From: Hymenobacter busanensis
Lineage (GTDB): Bacteria; Bacteroidota; Bacteroidia; Cytophagales; Hymenobacteraceae
DNA length: 64,000 nt
Direction: 5' to 3'
NCBI RefSeq assembly: GCF_008727865.1
Contig: NZ_VTWU01000003.1
Coordinates: 434,001 to 498,000 of the forward strand
The notes below the pieces were generated by a model. The model had not been told where the DNA came from. It did not search any database and saw only the letters and a program-made list of their open reading frames with translations. Each line of letters opens with the position of its first letter. Position 1 is the first letter of the stretch. Made by a program: the position numbers and the translations under genes. Positions 44,577 to 52,800 of this stretch are shown here, piece by piece.

Positions 44577-45356
44577 TTAAAACGTAAAGTTCACCGAGGC
44601 TTTGATGGCCCGGTTCTGGGCATCGAAGCGGTTGTTTTTGTCGAGGGAGCTAAGACCGTAATCGTAGCCGGCGCTGAGGCCCAGGCCGTTGGCAAACTGG
44701 TAGCCCGCGCCACCCGTCACGCTGAAATCCACGTCGCGAAACTGCTTGCGCACGTCGAAATCGTGGGAATAAGCCGAGAAGCCCAGGGCGCCGGCTTGCA
44801 CGCGTACTTTGTTGCTCACCAGGTAGGACGCCTGCGGGCCGGCGTAGAGGTAGAGGCCCGGCGTGAGGTAGGCTTTGGCCAGCACCGGTAGCTCCACATA
44901 AGCCATACGGGCCGTAGCCGTGACCTTGGCGTTCAGAAAATCGAATTGCTCCAGCGGCACGCGGCCAACCAGAGCCATGCCCTTCTCGGAGTATTGCAGG
45001 CCCGGCTCAATCACAAAGCGCGCCCCCACGGGCAGGCTCACGTAGGCCCCGGCGTGAAACCCCGTGCGCTGCTCTTTGGTGATGGCGCCGTTGGTTAGCT
45101 CGGCCAGATCAACCACGCTCTGCACCGCGTCGCCCGACCAGTCGGCCACGTTCACCCCAGCCCGAATGCCGAAGCGTACGCCATCGGCTTTGTTGGCGGC
45201 ATCGGGCGAAACACTATAGGCAGAGCGGACCGGCGCCGGCCGGGAGCGGGGCGCGCCCACGATGTGGGGCTGGATTTGAGCGAAAGAGGCGGTAGAAGCA
45301 CCCAGCAACAGGGCGGCCGAAAAGGCAACAAGGCGGTATGCGCGGTTCGTTTTCAT
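44577..45356 (-). CDS. PorT-like outer-membrane beta-barrel protein
   Basis: 259 residues from the ATG of MKTNRAYRLVAFSAALLLGASTASFAQ, a signal peptide. Beta-barrel pattern: GVRFGIRAGVNVADWSGDAV, RTGFHAGAYVSLPVGARFVIEPGLQYSEKGM, YVELPVLAKAYLTPGLYLYAGPQASYLVSNKV, GAGYQFANGLGLSAGYDYGLSSLD and a terminal AIKASVNFTF with the aromatic last residue expected for outer-membrane insertion. Same general family as the gene at 24414 but not a close copy. Ligand unknown. Confidence 0.8.
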   Translation of the reverse strand: MKTNRAYRLVAFSAALLLGASTASFAQIQPHIVGAPRSRPAPVRSAYSVSPDAANKADGVRFGIRAGVNVADWSGDAVQSVVDLAELTNGAITKEQRTGFHAGAYVSLPVGARFVIEPGLQYSEKGMALVGRVPLEQFDFLNAKVTATARMAYVELPVLAKAYLTPGLYLYAGPQASYLVSNKVRVQAGALGFSAYSHDFDVRKQFRDVDFSVTGGAGYQFANGLGLSAGYDYGLSSLDKNNRFDAQNRAIKASVNFTF

Positions 45357-45594
45357 GACCACGGAAAAGCAAGAAGGAAGAGGAATGGACAGGGCCGCCG
45401 CTACGTCTCGAGCCTTGAGCAGGCGGGCTGTCGAAGCCGAAATACAAAACCGTGCCAACGCGTGAAATGGGGCTGCCCGCCTGCATCGTTCCGGTGAGGG
45501 GTTGGGTTGCTCGGCTTCTTCTACAGCCGCGGCGTGGCTGCTGAAAAACAGGGGTTTTTCATCGGTTGCACGAGCCTCTTGCAGCCCGGTATAA

Positions 45595-45631
45595 AAAACA
45601 AGCGCCGCACCCTAGTTAGGATGCGGCGCTT
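45595..45631 (-). terminator. Terminator of the DUF4468-like gene
   Basis: The stem AAGCGCCGCA / TGCGGCGCTT reads on the minus strand into TTGTTTTTTAT. It lies 22 bp after the stop of the gene at 45653. Confidence 0.85.
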
Positions 45632-45652
45632 GCCGGATGGGGTAAAAGACCT

Positions 45653-46222
45653 CTATTGTTCGCTGGCCGCAATGCCCACGTTGCCATCTTCGATGGAAGG
45701 CATGCTGTTCATGTAGGAGCGGAAGCTCAGGGCCACGTCGTTGGCGCGGGCGTTGGCCTGGGCCGTGATGCGCCGGTCGTTTTTGGTGCGCTCAATCGCC
45801 TTATCGGCGCGCAGCTGGGTTAGGTACTCATCGAGCGGCACCAGCACGGTAGGCGTCTTCTTGTCGGGCATCACCCGAAACGAGCCCACGCTGTAGGTGT
45901 AGCCCTGGTCGGTCGATTGGAAGATAAATTCGAACTGCGCCGTTACTTCCTGTTCCTTGCCGTTGGCGGCCAGCGGCTTGAGCAACACGGTGCCGTTCAG
46001 GCGTACGGTACCGGCCACGGGGTCCGACTGCAAGCCGGTTTGCGGACCGAAGGTGAACTTGCTCTGGGCCCAATCGAGCACACGGGCCTGCAGCACTTGC
46101 TGGCTTATGTTTTCGGTGGTTACCCGTTCGCTGTATTCCACAGGAGTGGCGGCTTCCTGCGCGGCGGCTGGGCGGGCCAGCAGGCCGGCCAAAATCATCA
46201 AGGCAAAGAAGAAGTGTTTCAT
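45653..46222 (-). CDS. Secreted protein with DUF4468-like (TBP-like fold) domain
   Basis: 189 residues from the ATG of MKHFFFALMILAGLLARPAAAQ, a signal peptide. Residues ~25-130 follow the DUF4468 pattern seen in Bacteroidetes envelope proteins (VTTENISQQVLQARVLDWAQSKFTF, then KEQEVTAQFEFIFQSTDQGYTYSVG). A basic helical C terminus (ERTKNDRRITAQANARAND) follows. Role unknown; periplasmic or outer-membrane. It has its own terminator. Confidence 0.6.
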   Translation of the reverse strand: MKHFFFALMILAGLLARPAAAQEAATPVEYSERVTTENISQQVLQARVLDWAQSKFTFGPQTGLQSDPVAGTVRLNGTVLLKPLAANGKEQEVTAQFEFIFQSTDQGYTYSVGSFRVMPDKKTPTVLVPLDEYLTQLRADKAIERTKNDRRITAQANARANDVALSFRSYMNSMPSIEDGNVGIAASEQ

Positions 46223-46626
46223 GGAGCAGGGGGCAAACAAAGTGGAGACTTTGGCGTCCGGCAAAGTTCCAATCGGGCAATTGGCCGGGCGTTACGCGTG
46301 CATTGTGAAAACATGAACTTTGGTAGTCGCCGATGTTGCCGTCTGCAACGTGGAGCTACATTACGAATATATGCGAGTTGTACTTTAATAACAATACGGT
46401 GTGGCAATATTCTGCGTAATATCAAGCACTTTTAGGTAAATAATCCAATACAGACACAATGTAAGAATCGACTCTCATGGTCGTAGGTTGAGTGCGGTTT
46501 AAACGAATGTATCTGTTAATCAAGGTTATAATATGCATTTGCGGCTAGGGCAAAGAATTATGGTAATGCCACAAGAGCCGGCAGGGCTTAACATTCTTGT
46601 AACACGAAAAATATGGCGGGCAGTGC
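46223..46626. other. AT-rich region with no gene found
   Basis: About 400 bp upstream of the DUF4468-like gene and before the candidate RNA promoter. The A+T content is clearly above the window average. No ORF with plausible start or composition on either strand. Confidence 0.5.
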
Positions 46627-46656
46627 TTGTGCTTCTCGCCAAGTTGGATACTTTTG
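46627..46656 (+). promoter_or_regulatory. Consensus Bacteroidetes promoter
   Basis: TTG at 46627-46629, 19 bases, then TACTTTTG at 46649-46656. This is an exact fit to the Bacteroidetes sigma-A-type promoter (TTG-N19-20-TAnnTTTG). The transcription start is expected near 46663. It is the best promoter match in the window. Confidence 0.75.
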
Positions 46657-46662
46657 CGACGT

Positions 46663-46812
46663 GCTTCTGAATAATCAACATCGGATGAAGCGCAGAATGG
46701 CTCATCCGCCGGTTCTGCAACGGGGTCGAAACCCGTTTCCCTTCGTTGATTCCGTTTCGTTTTGCTGCTTTTGCCTCGTTCGCCGCCCGGTTGTTGCCGG
46801 AGCGGTTTTTTT
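46663..46812 (+). ncRNA. Candidate structured RNA (pseudoknot, hairpin, terminator)
   Basis: About 150 nt between a consensus promoter and a terminator. CGGATGA (46682-46688) pairs with TCATCCG (46702-46708). GCAGAA inside that loop (46692-46697) pairs with TTCTGC (46713-46718), giving an H-type pseudoknot. The next base starts a third helix AACGGG-GTCGAAA-CCCGTT (46719-46737) whose loop resembles a tRNA T-loop. A pyrimidine-rich stretch follows, then an 8-bp stem with T7 (46783-46812). No known RNA family is recognised; it could be a small RNA or an attenuator/riboswitch for the 45-aa ORF downstream. Confidence 0.5.
46783..46812 (+). terminator. Intrinsic terminator of the candidate RNA
   Basis: CCGCCCGG / CCGGAGCGG (8 bp with a bulged A), TTGTTG loop, T7 tail. 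Confidence 0.8.
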
Positions 46813-46892
46813 GTGTCCGATTGAGTCGGAGGCGAGGAGAAACAGCAGTCGGCGCTGACTCATTGCGCACATACCCCACCTCGTCCAACACA

Positions 46893-47030
46893 ATGGTACA
46901 AACCGCCACAACCGCCAAGGTTCAGAACCGCAACCTGACTGATTCGCCTGAGCGCATGGCTGCCATCAACGTGTGGGATGCCCTGCTGCGTCAAGGCATG
47001 TTCCTGACCAACCACGCCAACGCCATCTAG
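46893..47030 (+). CDS. 45-aa small protein of unknown function
   Basis: ATG to TAG with its own downstream terminator. It reads MVQTATTAKVQNRNL, DSPERMAAINVWDALLRQGM and ends NHANAI; a helix-forming soluble peptide without signal or membrane segment. It sits 80 bp after the terminator of the structured RNA, so it may be the gene that element controls. No family is recognised; conservation in relatives would decide whether it is real. Confidence 0.5.
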   Translation: MVQTATTAKVQNRNLTDSPERMAAINVWDALLRQGMFLTNHANAI

Positions 47031-47048
47031 CCCAGTCTTTTCCGAAAG

Positions 47049-47079
47049 GCCCGGTGCCCGCCGGGTCTTTTGTTTTTTT
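47049..47079 (+). terminator. Terminator after the 45-aa ORF
   Basis: CCCGG-TGCCCG-CCGGG stem then TCTTTTGTTTTTTT. It isolates the small gene from the pyrimidine genes. Confidence 0.8.
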
Positions 47080-47147
47080 AATTCTCCCAGATTGAGCCGA
47101 ACGCAGCCCCACGGCCCAACCGCCCGAACCAGATAGAACCTTTCCCT

Positions 47148-48017
47148 ATGCAACTCGGACCTTCTTTGACGCTGCAAAATCCCGTTTGCCTCGCCGCCGC
47201 CCCCTGGCACTTGCCCGACGGCCTCGGCTACGAGCGACTCGGCGCCATTTTCACCAAAACCGTCATCATGGAGCCGCGCTCCGGCAGCCGCGGCGACGGC
47301 GTAATTCGCGTGGCCGACGCCTCGCTGCTTAACACCACCGACCGCCGCACCGACGGTGCCGAACAGCTGGTGCAGGAACAATTGCCGCGCCTGCGCCGCT
47401 ACGCCGTGCCCGTGCTGGTGAGCATCACGGCGCCCGGCATTCCTGGATTTCGAAAAATCGCCCGCTTCCTGGCTCGCGAAGCCGGCGGGCAGATTGCCGG
47501 AGTTGAAGTATACATCAGCAGCGCCACCACGCAAAAAGGCTTCGAGGTGACGCCGCGCTTCGTGCGCGAAGCCACCGAAGCCGTGCGCACCGAACTCGGC
47601 GCCGATGCTGCCGTGGTGGTGAAGCTGCCACCCTGGCCCGACCACATTCGGGCCTTGGCTGTGGGCGCGCAGGAAGGCGGCGCCTCGGCGCTGGCCGCCT
47701 GCAATACCTTGAAAGCCCTGCATATTCCGGCCCACGGCGAACCGCTGCTCGGTGGCCTCTCGGGCGAGGCCTTGCGGCCGATGGCCCTGCGCTGCGTGTA
47801 CGAGCTGGCCCACGACGAAAAGCTGACGTTGCCCGTTATTGGGACCGGCGGCATTTTCACGGCCCAGCACGTGAGCGACTACCTGCGCTGCGGCGCGGCC
47901 GCCGTGCAGGTAGCCACCGGCGAGTGGCTGGAGCCCGGCCTCACCGCCCGCCTCGCCGCCGAATGGGAGGAAACGGCTTCGTTCACCACCAATCCCGTCG
48001 GCACATGGAACAACTGA
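47148..48017 (+). CDS. pyrD: Dihydroorotate dehydrogenase-like protein, divergent
   Basis: 289 residues. The fold is that of class 1B PyrD: NPVCLAA near the N terminus, LGAIFTKTV (FMN/substrate Lys37), VVVKLPPW, ACNTLKA, GGLSGEALRPMALRCVYEL, PVIGTGGI and the phosphate-binding AAAVQVATG. But the catalytic loop that normally reads N-x-SCPN is YISSATTQ here (Tyr122, Ser125), so the usual Asn, Cys and Pro-Asn are absent, and the early ASGTFG motif is AAAPWH. Either a Ser-based variant or a non-standard activity. It overlaps pyrF by 13 bp, tying it to pyrimidine synthesis. Confidence 0.7.
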   Translation: MQLGPSLTLQNPVCLAAAPWHLPDGLGYERLGAIFTKTVIMEPRSGSRGDGVIRVADASLLNTTDRRTDGAEQLVQEQLPRLRRYAVPVLVSITAPGIPGFRKIARFLAREAGGQIAGVEVYISSATTQKGFEVTPRFVREATEAVRTELGADAAVVVKLPPWPDHIRALAVGAQEGGASALAACNTLKALHIPAHGEPLLGGLSGEALRPMALRCVYELAHDEKLTLPVIGTGGIFTAQHVSDYLRCGAAAVQVATGEWLEPGLTARLAAEWEETASFTTNPVGTWNN

Positions 48018-48784
48018 TACGCCGCGCCCAAGCCGCCGGCTCGCTGCTCTGCGTGGGCCTCGACCCCGTGGGCACCTCGGAAACCGAAGTAGCCGCCCGC
48101 CTGCACGGCGTGGTGCAGCAAACCGCCGAGTTTGCCGCCGCCTTTAAACCCAACTTGGCCTTCTTCCTCTGCCGCCCCGATGGCGTAGCCCTGCTGCAGC
48201 GCCTGCGCGAGTGGATTCCGGCGGAGGTGCCCATGATTCTCGACGGCAAGTTCGGCGACATTGCCAACACCGCCGACCGCTACGCCGCCTTCGCCTACGA
48301 CCTCATTGGGGCCGACGGCGTGACGGTAAACCCGTACATGGGCGACGACGCCATCGTGCCCTTCGCCCGGCCCAACAAAGCCGTGTTCGTGCTGGCCAAA
48401 ACCTCGAACCAGCCTGCGCACTCCTGGCAGGACGAAGAGCTGGTGCGCGGCGGCACCGTCAGCGACTTTTCGGCCGACGTGGTGCAGACGCTCAGCCACG
48501 ACTACCCCGGCCTCGGCCTGGTAGTGGGCGCCACCCATGCCGAAGCCCTGGCGCATCTGCGCCGGCGTTGTCCGGAGCTGTGGTTTCTGGTGCCCGGCGT
48601 GGGTGCGCAGGGCGGCGACCTGGCCGCCACCGTGCACGCCGGCTGCCGCCCGTCCGACGGCCTCGGCCTGCTCATCAACACTTCCCGCAGCATCTGGCAG
48701 GCCGCCGACCCCGGCGCCGCCGCTCGCGACCTAACCCAACAAATCAATGCCCTACGCACCAAGCGCGTTTCAGACGCAGTTTGA
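48005..48784 (+). CDS. pyrF: Orotidine-5'-phosphate decarboxylase, type 2
   Basis: 259 residues from the ATG of MEQLIRRAQAAGSLLCVGLDP. Converts OMP to UMP, last step of the de novo pathway. The catalytic segment is ILDGKFGDIANTADRYA (Asp-x-Lys-x-x-Asp of the family); FKPNLAFF, GVTVNPYMGDDAI, VLAKTSNQ and LVPGVGAQGGD complete the barrel with the phosphate site. Length and spacing are those of the larger type 2 enzymes. It overlaps pyrD upstream (13 bp) and pyrE downstream (38 bp), so translation is coupled. Confidence 0.9.
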   Translation: MEQLIRRAQAAGSLLCVGLDPVGTSETEVAARLHGVVQQTAEFAAAFKPNLAFFLCRPDGVALLQRLREWIPAEVPMILDGKFGDIANTADRYAAFAYDLIGADGVTVNPYMGDDAIVPFARPNKAVFVLAKTSNQPAHSWQDEELVRGGTVSDFSADVVQTLSHDYPGLGLVVGATHAEALAHLRRRCPELWFLVPGVGAQGGDLAATVHAGCRPSDGLGLLINTSRSIWQAADPGAAARDLTQQINALRTKRVSDAV

Positions 48785-49364
48785 GCAACAGCTGCGCGGC
48801 GAAGACGCCCTGCTCAGCGGCCACTTCCGCTTGTCCTCCGGCCTGCACTCCGATACCTACGTGCAGTGCGCCCGGTTTCTGCGCCGCCCCGAGCTGGCCG
48901 CCCCGGCCCTGGCCGAACTGGCCCGGCTGATTCAGGAGGCCGGCCTGCAGCCCGATGTGGTAGTGGGCCCGGCCATGGGTGGCGTGGTGGTGAGCTACGA
49001 GCTGGCCCGGCAGCTGGGCACGCCTTCGCTCTTCACCGAACGCGACGCCGATACCAAAATGGTGCTGCGCCGCGGCTTCACGCTGGACCCAGGCCAGAAG
49101 ATCATCATTGCCGAAGACGTGGTGACGACCGGCAAATCGACGCTGGAAGTGGCGGCGGTGCTGCGGCAGATGGGCGTGGAAGTGCTGGGCGTAGCTTGCC
49201 TCATCGACCGCACCGGTGGCCGGCACGAACTCGACTTCCCGCTGTTTGCGTTGCTGCCGGTTCAGGCCGCCACGTACCAGCCCGAAACTTGTCCGCTCTG
49301 CGCCAAGGGCCTGCCCGCCGTGAAGCCCGGAAGTCGGCCCGACGCGGTGCCGGCGCTTGCGTAG
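48747..49364 (+). CDS. pyrE: Orotate phosphoribosyltransferase
   Basis: 205 residues. Adds PRPP ribose-phosphate to orotate, forming OMP, the substrate of the PyrF encoded just upstream. The PRPP motif KIIIAEDVVTTGKSTLE is complete; early FRLSSGLHSDTYVQC and FTERDADTKMVLRRGF (dimer-shared active-site loop) are canonical. A C-terminal PETCPLCAKGLPAVKPGSR tail carries a CPLC pair, seen in many orotate PRTases of this type. It begins 38 bp inside pyrF. Confidence 0.92.
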   Translation: MPYAPSAFQTQFEQQLRGEDALLSGHFRLSSGLHSDTYVQCARFLRRPELAAPALAELARLIQEAGLQPDVVVGPAMGGVVVSYELARQLGTPSLFTERDADTKMVLRRGFTLDPGQKIIIAEDVVTTGKSTLEVAAVLRQMGVEVLGVACLIDRTGGRHELDFPLFALLPVQAATYQPETCPLCAKGLPAVKPGSRPDAVPALA

Positions 49365-49474
49365 GGGCGGCGGTTGTCGTTCCTTTGTATCTCCTTCGCG
49401 ACCCTGTGCAACGAAGTACTCTCCATTCCACCCCCGCGCTGATTCGGCTTCGCCCCCAGGCCAAGTTCGACAGC

Positions 49475-49858
49475 ATGTGGCGCCTCGATATGCTGCTGAG
49501 CGTAGCCGAGGGGCACCGGTTGGACGCACAGCGCGCCGAAATCGAAGAGGGCCTGGCCGAACGGCAACAACGCCTCCGGGCCTGGGTGCAACCGCTCCAC
49601 AGCCGCGCCATAACCGACTTAGCGGAGCCCCGAACCCTGTTGGATGCGGGAGCACCCCAAGCCGCCACTGCTTCTGCCGACACGTCTTCTGCCCGGAGTT
49701 CAGCTCCGCACAACACTGTAAGCCGCCTTGCGGTCCGTTCGACGGGCCCGGGGCGGCTTACCGCATTCTTGGGCTTTACCGCTACGTCGGATCATGCTGG
49801 TGCGGCCAGTGCCGATTGGGCGGCATCGTCCTCACTTCTTTCGCCTCCCGCCTTCTGA
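49475..49858 (+). CDS. Doubtful hypothetical protein before purL
   Basis: 127 codons. The first ~60 look coding-like (LLSVAEGHRLDAQRAEIEEG, high GC at third positions); the rest is Ala/Ser/Thr-rich and non-descript. No homology recognised; it may be a chance ORF in GC-rich DNA. It stops 4 bp before purL. Confidence 0.2.
   Translation: MWRLDMLLSVAEGHRLDAQRAEIEEGLAERQQRLRAWVQPLHSRAITDLAEPRTLLDAGAPQAATASADTSSARSSAPHNTVSRLAVRSTGPGRLTAFLGFTATSDHAGAASADWAASSSLLSPPAF
49718..49761 (+). repeat. Inverted repeat upstream of purL
   Basis: GTAAGCCGCC / GGCGGCTTAC, 10-bp perfect arms, 24-base spacer, ending 100 bp before purL. No T-run. Possible leader hairpin or operator. Confidence 0.5.
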
Positions 49859-49861
49859 GCT

Positions 49862-52800
49862 TTGAACGAAACAGCCTCCCATACCATCCAACTGATTCCG
49901 CGCCCCGGCCAGCACGACGGCGAAGGCGCCCGCGTGGCCGAAGCCGCCCGGCGTCACCTGCACCTGCTCACCGGCCACGTGCAAACCAGCGCCGTGTACA
50001 CCGTGCGCTACCCACTGACCGCGGCGCAGCTCGAAAGCTTCGCCGCCCAGTGCCTGCAGGACCCGCTGCTGAACGATGCAGCCCTGGACCAGTGGGCCGT
50101 GGGCCCGGAGTTCAAGAGCTTCATCCTGGTAGCCAAGGGCCCGGGCGTGACCGACGACGAAGGCACCTCGGCCCAGAATGCGCTCCAGGACTTCCTCGGC
50201 CTGGAGCTGGACATTCGCACCCAGCATATCTTCAGCAAGCGCCTGTACCTGCTGGAAAACGAGCTGCCGGAAACGGATCTGCGCCGCCTGGCCGAAGAGC
50301 TGCTGGGCAACAAGCTCATCAACCGCTTCGTGGTGGGCCATACCGCCCAGGGCATCCGCGACTTTACCCCGCAGCCCGGTGGCGGCGCCGACTCGACTAC
50401 GCACACCATCCGGCTGGAAAACCTGACGGATGCCGAGCTGCTGCAGCTCTCGAAGGAGAACGTGTACGCGCTGAACCTGGAGGAAATGCGCGCCATCCGG
50501 GACTACTACTACGCCCCCGCGACGCAGATCAGCCGCGCCGAGGCCGGCCTGACGCCCGACCCCACGGACTGCGAGCTGGAAATCCTGGCCCAGACCTGGT
50601 CGGAGCACTGCAAGCACAAGGAATTTGCGGCCGTCATCCGCTACCGCAACGCCGTGACCGGCGAGGAAAAGGAAGTCGACGGGCTGTTCAAAACCTATAT
50701 CAAAGGCGCCACCTCGGAGGTCGACCGGCTGTTGCGCGCCAACGGCAACGACTGGCTGATCAAAGTGTTTTCGGACAACGCCGGCGCGGTGCGCATTAAC
50801 AAGGATTCGTTGTTTGTCTGGAAGGTCGAAACCCACAACTCGCCCTCGGCCATCGACCCCTACGGCGGAGCTATTACCGGTATCCTCGGCAACAACCGCG
50901 ACCCGCTGGCCACCGGCATCGGCGGCGCCCGTCTGCTGTTCAACACCAACGTGCTCTGCTTTGGCCCGCCGAACTGGTCGGGGCCGCTGCTGACGGGCCA
51001 ATTGCACCCGCGCCGGGTGTTCGAGGGCGTGCGCAAGGGCATCGAGGACGGCGGCAACAAGTCGGGCGTGCCGACGGTGAACGGGGCCATCGTATTCGAT
51101 GAGCGCTACCGCGGCAAGCCGCTCGTGTACTGCGGCACCGGCGCCGTGCTGCCCATGCAGCTGGCGGGCCAAGACGCCTGGGAAAAGAAGATTGACGCCG
51201 GTGACCGGATTATCATGGCCGGCGGCCGGGTGGGCAAGGACGGCATCCACGGCGCTACCTTCAGCAGTATCGAGCTGGACGAGGCCGCGCCGGCCACGGC
51301 CGTGCAGATCGGCTCCCCGATTACCCAGAAGCTGGCCATGGACTTTCTGCTGCTGGCCACCCGCCGCGGCCTGATCAAGTGCAGCACCGACAACGGTGCG
51401 GGCGGCTTGTCTTCCTCGGTGGGCGAGCTGGCCGGCATCAGCGGCGGCGCCACGGTGGAGCTGGAAAAAGTGCCGCTGAAGTACCCCGGCCTGCGCCCCT
51501 GGGAAATTTTCCTCTCCGAGTCGCAAGAGCGGTTTACGCTGGTGGTGGAGCCGAGCAAACTCGCGGAGCTGAACGCCCTGGCCGCCGAAATGGAAGTGGA
51601 GTTGTCGGACATCGGGCAGTTCACGGACAACGGCCGCCTCGACGTGACCTTCGACGGGCAGCCGGTGGCTTCCCTGTCGCTGGAGTTCCTGCATGAGGGC
51701 GTGCCGCGCAAGGTGCTCGACGCCGAGTGGCACTTGCCGACCCTGCACGAACCCAAGCTGCCCGCTTCGCTCGACGCGACGGGGCTGCTGCTGAAGCTGC
51801 TCGGGGCGCTGAACATCTGCTCCCGCGAGGCGGTGATTCGGCAGTACGACCACGAGGTGAAGGGCCGCACTGTCGTCAAGCCGTTGATGGGCCGCACCGG
51901 GCAGGCCCCGCAGGACGCGGCCGTGGTGCAGTTCAACTTCGAGTCGTGGGAAGGCGTGGCGGTGAGCAACGGCATCCTGCCGCGCTACGGCGACATCGAC
52001 CCCTACCAGATGTCGGCTGGCGCCTTCGATGAGGCCGTGCGCCAGATCATTTCGGTGGGCGGCAAGCTGCCCAACCTGACGCCCGGCGACGGGATTTTCT
52101 GGTCGGTGAACGACAATTTCTGCGTGCCCGACTCGGTGTACGACCCCGTGACGAACCCCGACGGCAAGCAGAAGCTGGCGGCCCTGGTGCAGCTCTGCGA
52201 GGCCCTGCGCGACATGTGCGTGGCCTACCACATTCCGCTGACCTCGGGCAAGGACTCGATGAAAAACGACTTCAAGGCCGACGGGCAGAAGATTTCGGTG
52301 CCGCCCACGGTGCTCTACTCGATGACCGCCCTGATGCCCGACGTGCGCCGCGCCGTCACCTCGGACTTCAAAGCCGCCGGCGACGTGGTGTACCTGCTCG
52401 GCGACACCTACGACGAGCTGGGCGGCTCGGAGCTCTACCACCTCTTCGGTGAGCTGGGCCAGAACGTGCCCCTCGTGCGGCCCGAAGAAGCCAAGGAACT
52501 GTACCAGAAAGTAGGGGAAGCCCACGAGCAGAACCTGATTTTGTCCTGCCACGACCTCTCCGACGGCGGCCTGGCCGTAGCCGTGGCCGAAAGCCTGTTC
52601 GGCGACGACTCGCTGGGCGCTGAGCTGACCCTGGAAGGCGAGCTGCCGGCCCTGACGGAGCTGTTTTCGGAAAGCCACTCGCGCTTCGTGGCCACCGTGG
52701 CCCCGGAGGACGTGGTGGCCTTCGAAGCCCTGATGGCCAGCCGCGCTACCCGTTTGGGCATCGTGACGGACGGCGGCCGTTTGGTGATTCGTCACCAGGA

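Larger units (their letters stand above)
49365..49861 (+). other. Leader region before purL
   Basis: 497 bp between pyrE and purL. TTCCTTTG at 49380-49387 is a one-mismatch match to a -7 box. It contains one weak ORF and a strong inverted repeat (both listed separately). A regulatory leader for the purine genes is possible; no known purine riboswitch consensus was seen. Confidence 0.4.

Noticed and set aside
46663-46812. tmRNA, SRP RNA, RNase P RNA or 6S RNA
   Set aside because: No tRNA-like ends or tag ORF (tmRNA), no conserved SRP apical loop, too short for RNase P, and no long open central bubble as in 6S RNA.
46685-46858. A 57-codon frame running through the candidate RNA
   Set aside because: It crosses the intrinsic terminator and its first codons are locked in the pseudoknot; no family resemblance. 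A translated leader is not completely excluded.
49832-52795. A 987-codon open frame on the minus strand opposite purL
   Set aside because: It mirrors the high-GC third positions of purL, has a His/Gly/Val-rich composition with no domain, and purL itself is certain.
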